Shown piece after piece: positions 1 to 7,524 of a stretch of DNA of 9,924 nt. The notes under the pieces were generated by a model, which saw only the letters and a program-made list of their open reading frames with translations, had not been told where the DNA came from and did not search any database. Every line of letters begins with the position of its first letter. Position 1 is the first letter of the stretch. Position numbers and translations under genes: made by a program. Source of the stretch: an uncultured Bacillus sp. (GTDB taxonomy: Bacteria; Bacillota; Bacilli; Bacillales; Cytobacillaceae); contig CALCRD010000445.1 in the NCBI GenBank assembly GCA_937894355.1, forward strand, positions 1 through 9,924. The letters are read 5' to 3'.

Positions 1-80
1 GATTTGTTTGCCAAATTTCAGATTTATTTGCCGGTTTCGTGATTTGTTTGCCAAATTTCAGATTTGTTTGCCGTTTCCAT
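1..80. repeat. Four tandem 20-bp direct repeats, cut by the window edge
   Basis: Four consecutive 20-bp units begin at 1, 21, 41 and 61. The first 12 bases, gatttRtttgcc, are constant apart from one G/A difference in unit 2. The last 8 bases vary: units 1 and 3 are identical throughout, and units 2 and 4 resemble each other (16 of 20). The array is therefore also a 40-bp repeat present twice, 36 of 40 identical. The array may start before base 1. The repeats are AT-rich, not a multiple of three per unit, and show no gene around them. Function is unknown; candidates are a protein-binding array or a slippage-prone intergenic satellite. Confidence 0.85.
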
Positions 81-131
81 ACTTTAGACACAATTCCTCG
101 TCACTGCCTGCCCGCCGCCCAGGACAAAATT
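81..131. other. Short intergenic spacer, nothing recognised
   Basis: This links the direct repeats to the pyr terminator. It contains a short C/G-rich patch around 106-121 in otherwise AT-rich DNA. I see no start codon with a ribosome binding site, no hairpin and no promoter that I would defend. Confidence 0.5.
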
Positions 132-174
132 AAAAGAGGATAAATTTCCCCAGCAGGGAGGTTTATCCTCTTTT
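132..174 (-). terminator. Intrinsic terminator of the pyr operon
   Basis: A perfect 13-bp inverted repeat (132-144 with 162-174) encloses a 17-base loop that can itself pair CCC with GGG. Read on the minus strand, the stem starts 16 bases after the pyrE stop codon, and its 3' arm ends in TTTT and continues AATTTTG, giving the U-rich tail of a rho-independent terminator. On the plus strand the stem ends in TTTT followed by CC, so it may also stop opposing transcription, but more weakly. Position and orientation fit the end of the eight-gene transcript. Confidence 0.93.
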
Positions 175-190
175 CCATCAACATACTATT

Positions 191-823
191 CTAAGCTTGT
201 TGTTTTCCCCATTCTGCTGGGTCTTTTCTCCAAGCAACAAGTGTATCTAAATCAGCTGCCTCGATATACCCCTTCTCCTTAGCCACTTCTGAAAGTGTCG
301 AGAAATCAGTTAAAGAATAAGCTGCTATTCCAGCTTCCTTCAGCATTTCAGCCCCTTTTGCAAGCTGATATGTAAAGATAGAAACTACTCCAAGCACTTC
401 ACAGCCTGCTTCTCGTAATGCATCCACAGCTGTAATAACACTGCCGCCAGTCGAAATTAAATCCTCAACAACGACAACCTTTTGACCAGCAGAAGCTTTA
501 CCTTCAATTTGATTACCTTTTCCATGACCTTTTGGTTTTGAACGAACATAGCACATTGGTAGGTCTAGTAAATCACTAACCCATGCAGCATGTGGAATAC
601 CCGCAGTAGCTGTTCCAGCAATAAGCTCCGCACCTGCAAAATTTTCCACAATCAGGCTTTTTAAACCATTGGCAATTTCCTTGCGCACAGCTGGGTAGGA
701 CAATGTTAAGCGATTATCACAATAGATTGGTGAACGAAGGCCAGATGCCCATGTAAATGGATTATTTGGTTGCAGGGCAACCGCTTCGATTTCTAATAAT
801 CTTTCAGCAATTAAATTTTTCAT
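191..823 (-). CDS. pyrE: Orotate phosphoribosyltransferase
   Basis: The 210-residue cytosolic enzyme transfers the phosphoribosyl group of PRPP to orotate, giving orotidine 5'-monophosphate and pyrophosphate, the fifth step of UMP synthesis. Type I phosphoribosyltransferase features are clear: the substrate region FTWASGLRSPIYCDNR at about 23-38, the flexible catalytic loop YVRSKPKGHGKG at about 92-103, and the PRPP motif VVVVEDLISTGGS at 116-128 with the acidic pair E120-D121. The start at 823 is chosen over an in-frame ATG at 844 because the protein then begins MKNLIAERLL, as in Bacillus PyrE, and has a GGGAGGGAG ribosome binding site 10 bases upstream. The ATG shares ATGA with the pyrF stop, indicating translational coupling. 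It is the last gene before the terminator. The family is usually about 210-216 residues, so it is full length. Confidence 0.97.
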   Translation of the reverse strand: MKNLIAERLLEIEAVALQPNNPFTWASGLRSPIYCDNRLTLSYPAVRKEIANGLKSLIVENFAGAELIAGTATAGIPHAAWVSDLLDLPMCYVRSKPKGHGKGNQIEGKASAGQKVVVVEDLISTGGSVITAVDALREAGCEVLGVVSIFTYQLAKGAEMLKEAGIAAYSLTDFSTLSEVAKEKGYIEAADLDTLVAWRKDPAEWGKQQA

Positions 824-1539
824 GTTAAACTTACTCCCTCCCATGCTTGTTTCACCTTTAGATAGCTTGCAAAAGGATCCTCAGCCTGAGTAATTGGACG
901 TCCTACGACAATCGCCGACACCCCATTAGCTTTTGCCGTTTCTGGAGTGGCGATGCGGATTTGGTCCTGTGTTGCATCAGAATTCAAGCGAATTCCTGGT
1001 GTTACCGTTAAGAAAGATGGTCCAAGCGTGCTGCGGATTTTTCCAGCTTCCCATGTTGAGCAAACAACACCATCCATACCAGCGCCTTGGGCAACTGATG
1101 CATAGTGAAGCACCGATTCTTCAATCGTTACAGGAATTAATTGTTCTGCTCTCATGCGCTCTTCGGAAGTACTTGTAAGCTGAGTAACAGCAATACATTT
1201 TGGTCGACTTTGACCATTAAGCGTACCCGCTTCTAAGCCCTCTAGAGCCGCACTCATCATCGCGCTGCCACCAGCAGCATGGACGTTAACTAAATCCGTT
1301 CCAAGTCGTGCTAGGCCCCTCATGGCTTTGTTTACCGTATTGGGAATATCATGGAGTTTTAAATCAAGAAAGATTTGATGATTTTTCTCTTTTAACTCAG
1401 AAATAATCGCTGGACCCTCTTGATAAAATAATTCCATTCCTACTTTTAAAAATAATGATTCACCTTCAAAACGTTCTAGAAACTGGAATACCTCTTTTTT
1501 TGAAGCAAAATCAAGCGCGATGATTAGCGAATTGTTCAT
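820..1539 (-). CDS. pyrF: Orotidine 5'-phosphate decarboxylase
   Basis: This 239-residue enzyme decarboxylates OMP to UMP, the last step of the pathway, without a cofactor. The TIM-barrel catalytic residues are all present: D10 in IIALDF, K32 in FLKVGME, and the tetrad D59-x-K61-x-x-D64 in FLDLKLHDIP. Near the C-terminus the phosphate-binding arginine R214 lies in AIVVGRPI. The start at 1539 gives the same length as I recall for B. subtilis PyrF; an in-frame ATG at 1584 would add 15 residues with no family counterpart. Ribosome binding is less clean than for its neighbours: AAGGAG lies 14 bases from the ATG, with GGGG at 8 bases. The gene overlaps the end of pyrD by 29 bases, and its stop shares ATGA with pyrE. 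Confidence 0.97.
   Translation of the reverse strand: MNNSLIIALDFASKKEVFQFLERFEGESLFLKVGMELFYQEGPAIISELKEKNHQIFLDLKLHDIPNTVNKAMRGLARLGTDLVNVHAAGGSAMMSAALEGLEAGTLNGQSRPKCIAVTQLTSTSEERMRAEQLIPVTIEESVLHYASVAQGAGMDGVVCSTWEAGKIRSTLGPSFLTVTPGIRLNSDATQDQIRIATPETAKANGVSAIVVGRPITQAEDPFASYLKVKQAWEGVSLT
834..842 (-). promoter_or_regulatory. Ribosome binding site deciding the pyrE start
   Basis: GGGAGGGAG on the minus strand lies inside the end of pyrF, 10 bases before the ATG at 823. It lies just after the alternative upstream ATG at 844 rather than in front of it, so it supports the shorter 210-residue PyrE. Confidence 0.75.
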
Positions 1540-2458
1540 GTTGCTTGCCCCAGCTCCTTCCGGTACATTCTGAAATATGATCATAGCCTAATTTTTTCAG
1601 TAACCCAGGTAATTCATCAATAATGGTTGGACATACATATGGATCAACAAAATTGGCTGTTCCAACAGCAACAGCACTGGCACCAGCGTAGAAGAATTCA
1701 ATAACATCCTCTGCAGACTGAATGCCACCCATACCGATGATTGGAATCGAAACATGTTGACTAACATCATGAATCATTCTGATGGCCACCGGTTTGATTG
1801 CTGGCCCTGAAAGCCCACCTGTACGATTAGCCAGGATTGGCTTGGCTGTTTTCAAATCAAGCTTCATCCCAATAAGTGTATTAATCATCGTGATGCCATC
1901 AGCACCACCCGCTTCAACCGCTCTAGCAATCTCCACGATATTAGTCACGTTAGGTGAAAGCTTTACATAAACCGGAACTTCGGAAACTTCCTTAACCAGC
2001 TTGGTTAACCGTTTTGCTGTTTCAGGACATGTTCCAAAGGCAATGCCGCCAGATTTAACATTCGGACAAGAAATATTCAACTCTAATGCGTGAACATTAG
2101 GAGCTGTTGATATTTTTTTGGCTACCTCAATATAATCTTGTTCCACAGAACCAGCCACATTGGCAATAATCGGCACAGAAAAACGCTCAGCTAGCCATGG
2201 TAATTCTTCAGCGAAAACATGCTCTAGACCCGGATTTTGCAAGCCGATGGCGTTAAGCATTCCTGCTTCCGTTTCCGCCACCCGTGGTGTTGGATTACCA
2301 TAGCGCGGTTCTGAAGTGGTAGCTTTAATCATGATGGCACCAAGCTTGTCCAAATCATATAGCCCGCTGAATTCCTTACCGAATCCAAAACAGCCGGATG
2401 CTGGCATCACTGGATTTTTCAAACTAAGACCTGGTAATTGAACTTGTAAGGAACTCAA
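1511..2458 (-). CDS. pyrD: Dihydroorotate dehydrogenase B (NAD+), catalytic subunit
   Basis: This FMN-binding subunit oxidises dihydroorotate to orotate. With PyrK it forms the class 1B heterotetramer that passes electrons to NAD+. The 315-residue TIM barrel shows the class 1 signature: K45 in IMIKATT, the segment GMLNAIGLQNPG at 66-77, the catalytic base C131 in NISCPN (class 2 enzymes use serine there), and C-terminal FMN-phosphate loops IPIIGMGG and AVAVGTANF. The start is assigned to a TTG at 2458. It is preceded by GGGGAGGT at 6 bases, overlaps the pyrK stop as TTGA, and gives an N-terminus (SSLQVQLPGLSLKNP) matching the family. The next in-frame ATG upstream, at 2500, would add 14 unrelated residues encoded inside pyrK. 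It overlaps pyrF by 29 bases. The adjacent pyrK confirms the NAD-linked type. Confidence 0.96.
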   Translation of the reverse strand: MSSLQVQLPGLSLKNPVMPASGCFGFGKEFSGLYDLDKLGAIMIKATTSEPRYGNPTPRVAETEAGMLNAIGLQNPGLEHVFAEELPWLAERFSVPIIANVAGSVEQDYIEVAKKISTAPNVHALELNISCPNVKSGGIAFGTCPETAKRLTKLVKEVSEVPVYVKLSPNVTNIVEIARAVEAGGADGITMINTLIGMKLDLKTAKPILANRTGGLSGPAIKPVAIRMIHDVSQHVSIPIIGMGGIQSAEDVIEFFYAGASAVAVGTANFVDPYVCPTIIDELPGLLKKLGYDHISECTGRSWGKQHEQFANHRA

Positions 2459-3234
2459 ATGACTACCTCCCCTGCCCGGAATACTGGACCATCTGTACAT
2501 ACTTTTTTATAAGAATGACCACTTGGTTCTTCTTTTGCGTGGCAAACACAAGCATAACAAGCACCAATTCCACAGGCCATCCGTTCTTCTAATGATAAAA
2601 ATACTTTTCTGTTAGGGAAATTGGTCTCTAAAGCTTTTAGCATCGGTGTCGGTCCACATGCATAAAGCGTATCAAAGGTAATTCCTTCGTTGGTAATAAC
2701 ATCGGTTACAAACCCTTGTGAGCCATAGCTTCCGTCAACAGTGGCAACATATGTTTCACCAAACTCCGAAAGCTCTTTATCATAAAAAACAACATTTTCT
2801 GATTGGAAGCCAAGGATATGAATAACCTTGACTCCCTTATTTACTAATTGGCGAGACAACTCATATAGTGGTGGAACCCCAATTCCTCCCCCGATTAACA
2901 AAGCTGTCTCTCCTTCGTTCGTCTCTTCAATCGGAAAACCATGTCCTAGTGGGCCTAACACATCAACAACTTCTCCAGCTTTTTTTTCTGATAAAAGGCT
3001 TGTGCCCCGACCATCTTTCCGATAAATAAGCGTGAACTGTTTGTTCTGTTTATCAATCCGCGAAATACTAATGGGTCTTCTTAATAATGGATCAATTGCA
3101 TTTGATACCTTCAAGTGAACAAATTGTCCAGGCTCTCCCATTTCGAGAGTAAGGTCTCCTTGTAACGTAAGTTCATAGATCGATGTTGCAATTTCGTGTT
3201 GATCAACAACGGTACACAGTTCTTTATTGATCAC
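2455..3234 (-). CDS. pyrK: Dihydroorotate dehydrogenase B, electron transfer subunit
   Basis: The 259-residue iron-sulfur flavoprotein carries electrons from PyrD's FMN through a [2Fe-2S] cluster and FAD to NAD+. Domains in order: a ferredoxin-reductase-like FAD barrel with LLRRPISI at about 50-57, a nucleotide-binding fold with LLIGGGIGVPPL at roughly 112-123, and a C-terminal cluster domain with C221, C226, C229 and C246 (C-x4-C-x2-C-x16-C), which is the PyrK pattern. The start is GTG at 3234, overlapping the pyrAB stop as GTGA. No in-frame ATG lies nearby, and the N-terminus aligns in length with the family (256 residues recalled for B. subtilis). Its ribosome binding site is weak (AAAGG about 10 bases away), so initiation probably depends on ribosomes finishing pyrAB. 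In some older annotations it is named pyrDII. Confidence 0.96.
   Translation of the reverse strand: MINKELCTVVDQHEIATSIYELTLQGDLTLEMGEPGQFVHLKVSNAIDPLLRRPISISRIDKQNKQFTLIYRKDGRGTSLLSEKKAGEVVDVLGPLGHGFPIEETNEGETALLIGGGIGVPPLYELSRQLVNKGVKVIHILGFQSENVVFYDKELSEFGETYVATVDGSYGSQGFVTDVITNEGITFDTLYACGPTPMLKALETNFPNRKVFLSLEERMACGIGACYACVCHAKEEPSGHSYKKVCTDGPVFRAGEVVI
2465..2472 (-). promoter_or_regulatory. Ribosome binding site fixing a TTG start for pyrD
   Basis: GGGGAGGT on the minus strand is 6 bases from the TTG at 2458-2456. It lies inside the last codons of pyrK. No ATG or GTG is correctly placed for it in the pyrD frame, which makes TTG the best start. Confidence 0.8.
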
Positions 3235-6200
3235 ATTAAGACCGCCTTTCGTGTTTCAGAAGCTCCTTCCATCGCTTCCGCAGAGAAAGTCATCGATTCA
3301 ATTACATTCAAAATAGCATCTGCCGTATCAAGCGAAGTTAAGCAAGGAACACCATTTTCAACAGCTTCACGACGAATTCGGAAGCCATCACGCATTGGTT
3401 GTTTTCCTCTTGTAAAGGTGTTAATCACTAGCTGCGCCTCACCTTTTCTAATTACATCTAGAAGATTAGAATCGCTAGCATCAATTTTGCCAACTACTTT
3501 AACTGGCACGTTATTAGCTTGTAGATAGCTTGCTGTTCCGCTAGTTGCGAACAACTGATAACCAATCGCATTAAAACGCTTCGCTAATTGTAGAGCTTCT
3601 TCTTTATCTTTATCACTGATCGTTAATAATACAGAACCTGATTTATGAATCGTCATTCCTGAAGCAACAAAGCCTTTATAAAGTGCTTTTTCAAAAGTAA
3701 CATCTTTACCCATTACTTCTCCAGTTGATTTCATTTCAGGGCCAAGCGTAATGTCAACGCGACGTAGTTTTTCAAATGAGAATACAGGAACCTTAACAAA
3801 TACTCCTGATTTTTCTGGCACAAGTCCTGTTTGATAACCTTGTTCTGCCAGGCTTTGACCTAAAATCACTTTTGTAGCAACATTTGCCATTGGAACATTG
3901 GTGATTTTACTTAAAAATGGCACTGTTCTACTTGAACGTGGGTTAACTTCTAATACGTATACTTCTTCATTTGCTACAACATATTGAATGTTTAGCAACC
4001 CGATAATGCCCAGGCCTTTTGCCAATTTTTCCGTATACTCAATCAATTTCGCTTTAACTGGGGCAGAAATTCTTTGTGTTGGATAAACCGCAATTGAGTC
4101 ACCTGAGTGAACTCCGGCGCGTTCGATATGTTCCATAATTCCAGGAATCACAACATCTGTACCATCACAAATTGCATCCACTTCAATTTCCTTACCAGTT
4201 AAATAACGGTCAATTAAGATTGGATCGGTATTAACCTTTACAGCATTCTTCATGTAATACACTAATTCTTCTTCTTTATTGACGATTTCCATCGCTCTTC
4301 CGCCAAGTACATAGGAAGGACGTACTAATACTGGATAACCGATTTCCGTAGCAACTTTTACAGCTTCTTCAACAGTAAGGGCCGTTTTTCCTAAAGGCAT
4401 TGGAACATCTAAGTTGACAAGTGCCTGTTCAAACTTGTCACGGTCTTCAGTACGGTCAAGGTTTTCCAAGGATGTACCAAGAATTTTCACGCCTCTTTCA
4501 ACCAAATCAGCTGCAAGATTGATGGCTGTTTGTCCACCGAATTGAACAATTACACCCTCTGGCTGCTCTAAATCGATAATATGCATAACATCTTCTATTG
4601 TCAGTGGCTCGAAATATAATTTATCTGAAATACTAAAGTCTGTAGAAACAGTTTCAGGATTACTATTGATAATGATGGCTTCATAGCCTGCTTCTTTGAT
4701 AGCCCAAACGGAATGGACAGTTGCATAATCAAATTCAATCCCTTGACCGATGCGGATTGGACCTGAGCCCAATACAATCACACTTTTGCGATCAGTAACA
4801 ATTGATTCATTTTCTTCTTCATATGTGCCATAGAAATATGGAGTTTCTGATTCAAATTCAGCTGCACAAGTATCAACTGTCTTAAATACAGGGACGATGC
4901 CTGCTTCTTTTCTCCAATTGTAGATCTCTAATTCAGTTGTGTTCCAGCTAGCTGCTAACACTTTATCTGAGAAGCCATTTTCTTTAGCTTTTAGAGCTAT
5001 TTCGTAGTCGAAAGGTTTTTTCTCAACTTCCGCAGTTAATTTAATAATACCTTCGAACTTTTTAAGGAAAAATAAATCAATTTGCGACCATTCGTGAATC
5101 GTTTCAATGGTAACGCCTCTTTTTAATGCTTCAGCAAGATAGAATAAACGTTCATCTCCTGCTTTGCGAATCCGTTTTTCTAAAAGCTCATCATCGACTT
5201 GATCACCTTTTAACTCTAGGTGATAAATCTTCGCTTCTAGTGAACGAATCGCTTTTAGTAATGATTCTTCAAAAGTACGACCAATAGCCATAACTTCTCC
5301 AGTTGCTTTCATTTGTGTTCCAAGCAACCGATTAGCTGATTCGAATTTATCAAAAGGCCAACGCGGAATTTTCGTTACGATATAGTCAAGTGCAGGTTCA
5401 AAGCAAGCATATGTTTTTCCAGTAACAGGATTCATCATTTCATCAAGCGTTAAGCCAACGGCAATTTTGGCAGCTAGCTTAGCAATTGGATAGCCAGTTG
5501 CTTTTGATGCTAGTGCTGATGAACGACTTACCCGTGGGTTTACTTCGATAATATAGTAGTCAAAGCTGTAAGGATCTAGGGCTAATTGAACGTTACAACC
5601 ACCTTCGATTCCAAGTGCACGGATGATTTTAAGAGAAACATTTCTTAACATTTGATATTCACGATCGCTTAAGGTTTGGCTTGGTGCTACAACGATAGAA
5701 TCACCTGTGTGAATCCCTACTGGGTCAACATTCTCCATGTTACATACCACGATGGCGTTATCATTGGCATCACGCATTACTTCGTATTCAATTTCTTTAA
5801 AGCCAGCAATACTTTTTTCAAGCAAGCATTGATTTACTGGGCTGTTTTTTAAACCGCTGGTAACAATTTCAATTAGTTCTTTTTCATTCGAGCAAATTCC
5901 GCCACCAGTTCCGCCTAATGTATAGGCAGGACGAACGATAACAGGGTAGCCGATTTCGTTAACAAACTTGTATGCTTCATCTAAATTATGAACAATATCG
6001 CTTTCCGGTACAGGTTCTGAAAGCTCATTCATTAAGTCTCTGAACAGTTCGCGGTCCTCTGCCTTTTTAATCGCTGTAAGCTTAGTTCCCAATATTTCAA
6101 CATTTAATTCGTCAAGAATACCAGATTCAGCTAACTTTACAGCTAAGTTTAAACCTGTTTGTCCACCTAATGTTGGAACAAGGGCATCTGGACGTTCTTT

Positions 6201-6437
6201 GCGGATTACCCTAGAAACAAAATCAACTGTAAGTGGTTCAATATACACTGCGTCAGCAATTTCTGTATCGGTCATGATTGTTGCAGGGTTTGAGTTTACC
6301 AGAATAACTCGGTAGCCTTCTTCTTTAAGAGCCATACATGCTTGTGTTCCAGCGTAATCAAATTCTGCAGCTTGTCCAATAATAATCGGACCAGACCCGA
6401 TAACTAATATACTTTTTATATCTGTACGTTTAGGCAT
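3231..6437 (-). CDS. pyrAB: Carbamoyl-phosphate synthase, large subunit (pyrimidine-type)
   Basis: The 1068-residue large (ammonia-using) subunit combines bicarbonate, ammonia passed from PyrAA, and two ATP into carbamoyl phosphate. It is an internal duplication. The first half has ILVIGSGPIIIGQAAEFDYAG at about 10-30 and the ATP-grasp loop RPAYTLGGTGGG at about 169-180. The second half repeats these as VIVLGSGPIRIGQGIEFDYA at about 553-572 and RPSYVLGGRAME at about 706-717. From about 933 to the end is an MGS-like allosteric domain (ATSGTASYL, NTFTRGKQ, DGFRIRR); in the B. subtilis pyrimidine enzyme this region is associated with UMP inhibition and PRPP activation. The ATG at 6437 follows GGGAGAG at 9 bases and overlaps the pyrAA stop by 8 bases. 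It is also called carB, but placement in the pyr operon favours pyrAB over an arginine-specific paralogue. Confidence 0.97.
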   Translation of the reverse strand: MPKRTDIKSILVIGSGPIIIGQAAEFDYAGTQACMALKEEGYRVILVNSNPATIMTDTEIADAVYIEPLTVDFVSRVIRKERPDALVPTLGGQTGLNLAVKLAESGILDELNVEILGTKLTAIKKAEDRELFRDLMNELSEPVPESDIVHNLDEAYKFVNEIGYPVIVRPAYTLGGTGGGICSNEKELIEIVTSGLKNSPVNQCLLEKSIAGFKEIEYEVMRDANDNAIVVCNMENVDPVGIHTGDSIVVAPSQTLSDREYQMLRNVSLKIIRALGIEGGCNVQLALDPYSFDYYIIEVNPRVSRSSALASKATGYPIAKLAAKIAVGLTLDEMMNPVTGKTYACFEPALDYIVTKIPRWPFDKFESANRLLGTQMKATGEVMAIGRTFEESLLKAIRSLEAKIYHLELKGDQVDDELLEKRIRKAGDERLFYLAEALKRGVTIETIHEWSQIDLFFLKKFEGIIKLTAEVEKKPFDYEIALKAKENGFSDKVLAASWNTTELEIYNWRKEAGIVPVFKTVDTCAAEFESETPYFYGTYEEENESIVTDRKSVIVLGSGPIRIGQGIEFDYATVHSVWAIKEAGYEAIIINSNPETVSTDFSISDKLYFEPLTIEDVMHIIDLEQPEGVIVQFGGQTAINLAADLVERGVKILGTSLENLDRTEDRDKFEQALVNLDVPMPLGKTALTVEEAVKVATEIGYPVLVRPSYVLGGRAMEIVNKEEELVYYMKNAVKVNTDPILIDRYLTGKEIEVDAICDGTDVVIPGIMEHIERAGVHSGDSIAVYPTQRISAPVKAKLIEYTEKLAKGLGIIGLLNIQYVVANEEVYVLEVNPRSSRTVPFLSKITNVPMANVATKVILGQSLAEQGYQTGLVPEKSGVFVKVPVFSFEKLRRVDITLGPEMKSTGEVMGKDVTFEKALYKGFVASGMTIHKSGSVLLTISDKDKEEALQLAKRFNAIGYQLFATSGTASYLQANNVPVKVVGKIDASDSNLLDVIRKGEAQLVINTFTRGKQPMRDGFRIRREAVENGVPCLTSLDTADAILNVIESMTFSAEAMEGASETRKAVLM

Positions 6438-7524
6438 TGTTTTGCACTCTCCCGTGTTTGTGAATTTCCACCATTTCTAAAAAGCGGTCAAATAATCCGT
6501 TCGTATCTTCCGGTCCTGGTGAAGCCTCCGGATGAAATTGAACTGTGAAAGCTGGATATTCAGTATGTTTTAAGCCTTCAACTGTACCGTCATTTAGAGC
6601 AACATGGGTCACTTCTAGATTGGTATCACTAATGGAATCATCAGTTACAGTGTAACCATGATTTTGTGAAGTTAAGGAAACTTTTCCGGTTGATAAATCT
6701 TTTACCGGATGATTCGATCCCCGGTGACCAAACTTCATTTTTTCTGTATCAGCACCACAAGATAAAGCAAATAATTGATGACCAAGGCATATTCCAAAAA
6801 CAGGAACCTTACCAAGTAATCCAGCAATCATTTCTTTAGCTTCTGGAACGCTTTTTGGATCCCCAGGTCCGTTTGATAGCATCACACCATCTGGGCTTAA
6901 TTGTAAAATTTGCTGTGCTGTAAAATGATAAGGAACAACGACTACGTCACAATCTCGTTTATTTAATTCTCTTAAAATACCGTGTTTCATGCCAAAATCT
7001 ACCAGAACCACTCGATTGCCTCTACCCGGGCTTGCATATGGATTTGTTGTTGAAACTTGCTTAACTTGATCAGTAGGTAGCGATTCAGCTTTTAATTTTG
7101 CTAAAACTTTTTCTGCATCTTCATCAATGCCGCAAATTACACCTTTGAGTGCACCGTGATTTCGAATGATTCTTGTTAGTTTTCTAGTATCAATTCCAGA
7201 AATACCTGGAATGTTTTTTAATTTGAAATATTCATCAAGTGACAATTCATTTCTCCAGTTTGAAGGAAAATCGGCTACTTCCTTAACGATAAATCCTTTT
7301 ATTGCTGGCTGAATTGATTCAAAATCATCGCGGTTAATTCCATAGTTACCAACCAACGGATACGTAAGCGTTACAATTTGGCCACAGTAGGATGGATCTG
7401 ATAAAATCTCTTGATACCCAGTCATACCAGTGTTAAATACTACTTCTCCGACAGTATCGATTTCACTGCCAAACCCCTTACCAATCATTATCGTTCCGTC
7501 TTCGAGTATCAATTGTCTTTTCAT
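6430..7524 (-). CDS. pyrAA: Carbamoyl-phosphate synthase, small (glutaminase) subunit
   Basis: This 364-residue subunit hydrolyses glutamine and channels ammonia to PyrAB. The N-terminal CPSase small domain (about 1-150) contains VFNTGMTGYQEILSDPSY, typical of the family. The C-terminal class I glutamine amidotransferase domain (about 170-355) has the oxyanion segment LSNGPGDP at 216-223, the nucleophile C246 in GICLGHQ, SQNHGY at 286-291, and the rest of the triad, H331 and E333, in FHPE. The ATG at 7524 is preferred over an in-frame ATG at 7548 because it follows AAAGGAGAG, gives the family N-terminus MKRQLILEDG and matches the 364 residues I recall for B. subtilis. It overlaps the pyrC stop as ATGA. 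It is known as carA when belonging to a single CPSase. Confidence 0.97.
   Translation of the reverse strand: MKRQLILEDGTIMIGKGFGSEIDTVGEVVFNTGMTGYQEILSDPSYCGQIVTLTYPLVGNYGINRDDFESIQPAIKGFIVKEVADFPSNWRNELSLDEYFKLKNIPGISGIDTRKLTRIIRNHGALKGVICGIDEDAEKVLAKLKAESLPTDQVKQVSTTNPYASPGRGNRVVLVDFGMKHGILRELNKRDCDVVVVPYHFTAQQILQLSPDGVMLSNGPGDPKSVPEAKEMIAGLLGKVPVFGICLGHQLFALSCGADTEKMKFGHRGSNHPVKDLSTGKVSLTSQNHGYTVTDDSISDTNLEVTHVALNDGTVEGLKHTEYPAFTVQFHPEASPGPEDTNGLFDRFLEMVEIHKHGRVQNNA

Noticed and set aside
1..80. CRISPR array
   Set aside because: The repeats are directly adjacent, with a 12-base constant part and only 8 variable bases, two of which recur; there are no spacer-length unique segments and no cas genes.
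820..1584. Longer pyrF beginning at the ATG at 1584
   Set aside because: The extra 15 residues have no counterpart in PyrF proteins as I recall them, and the start at 1539 gives the standard 239-residue enzyme.
3196..3528. Plus-strand open frame of about 110 codons opposite the end of pyrAB
   Set aside because: It lies antisense to a highly conserved coding region, its translation resembles no family I know, and the strand carries no other gene; it is a by-product of pyrAB codon use.
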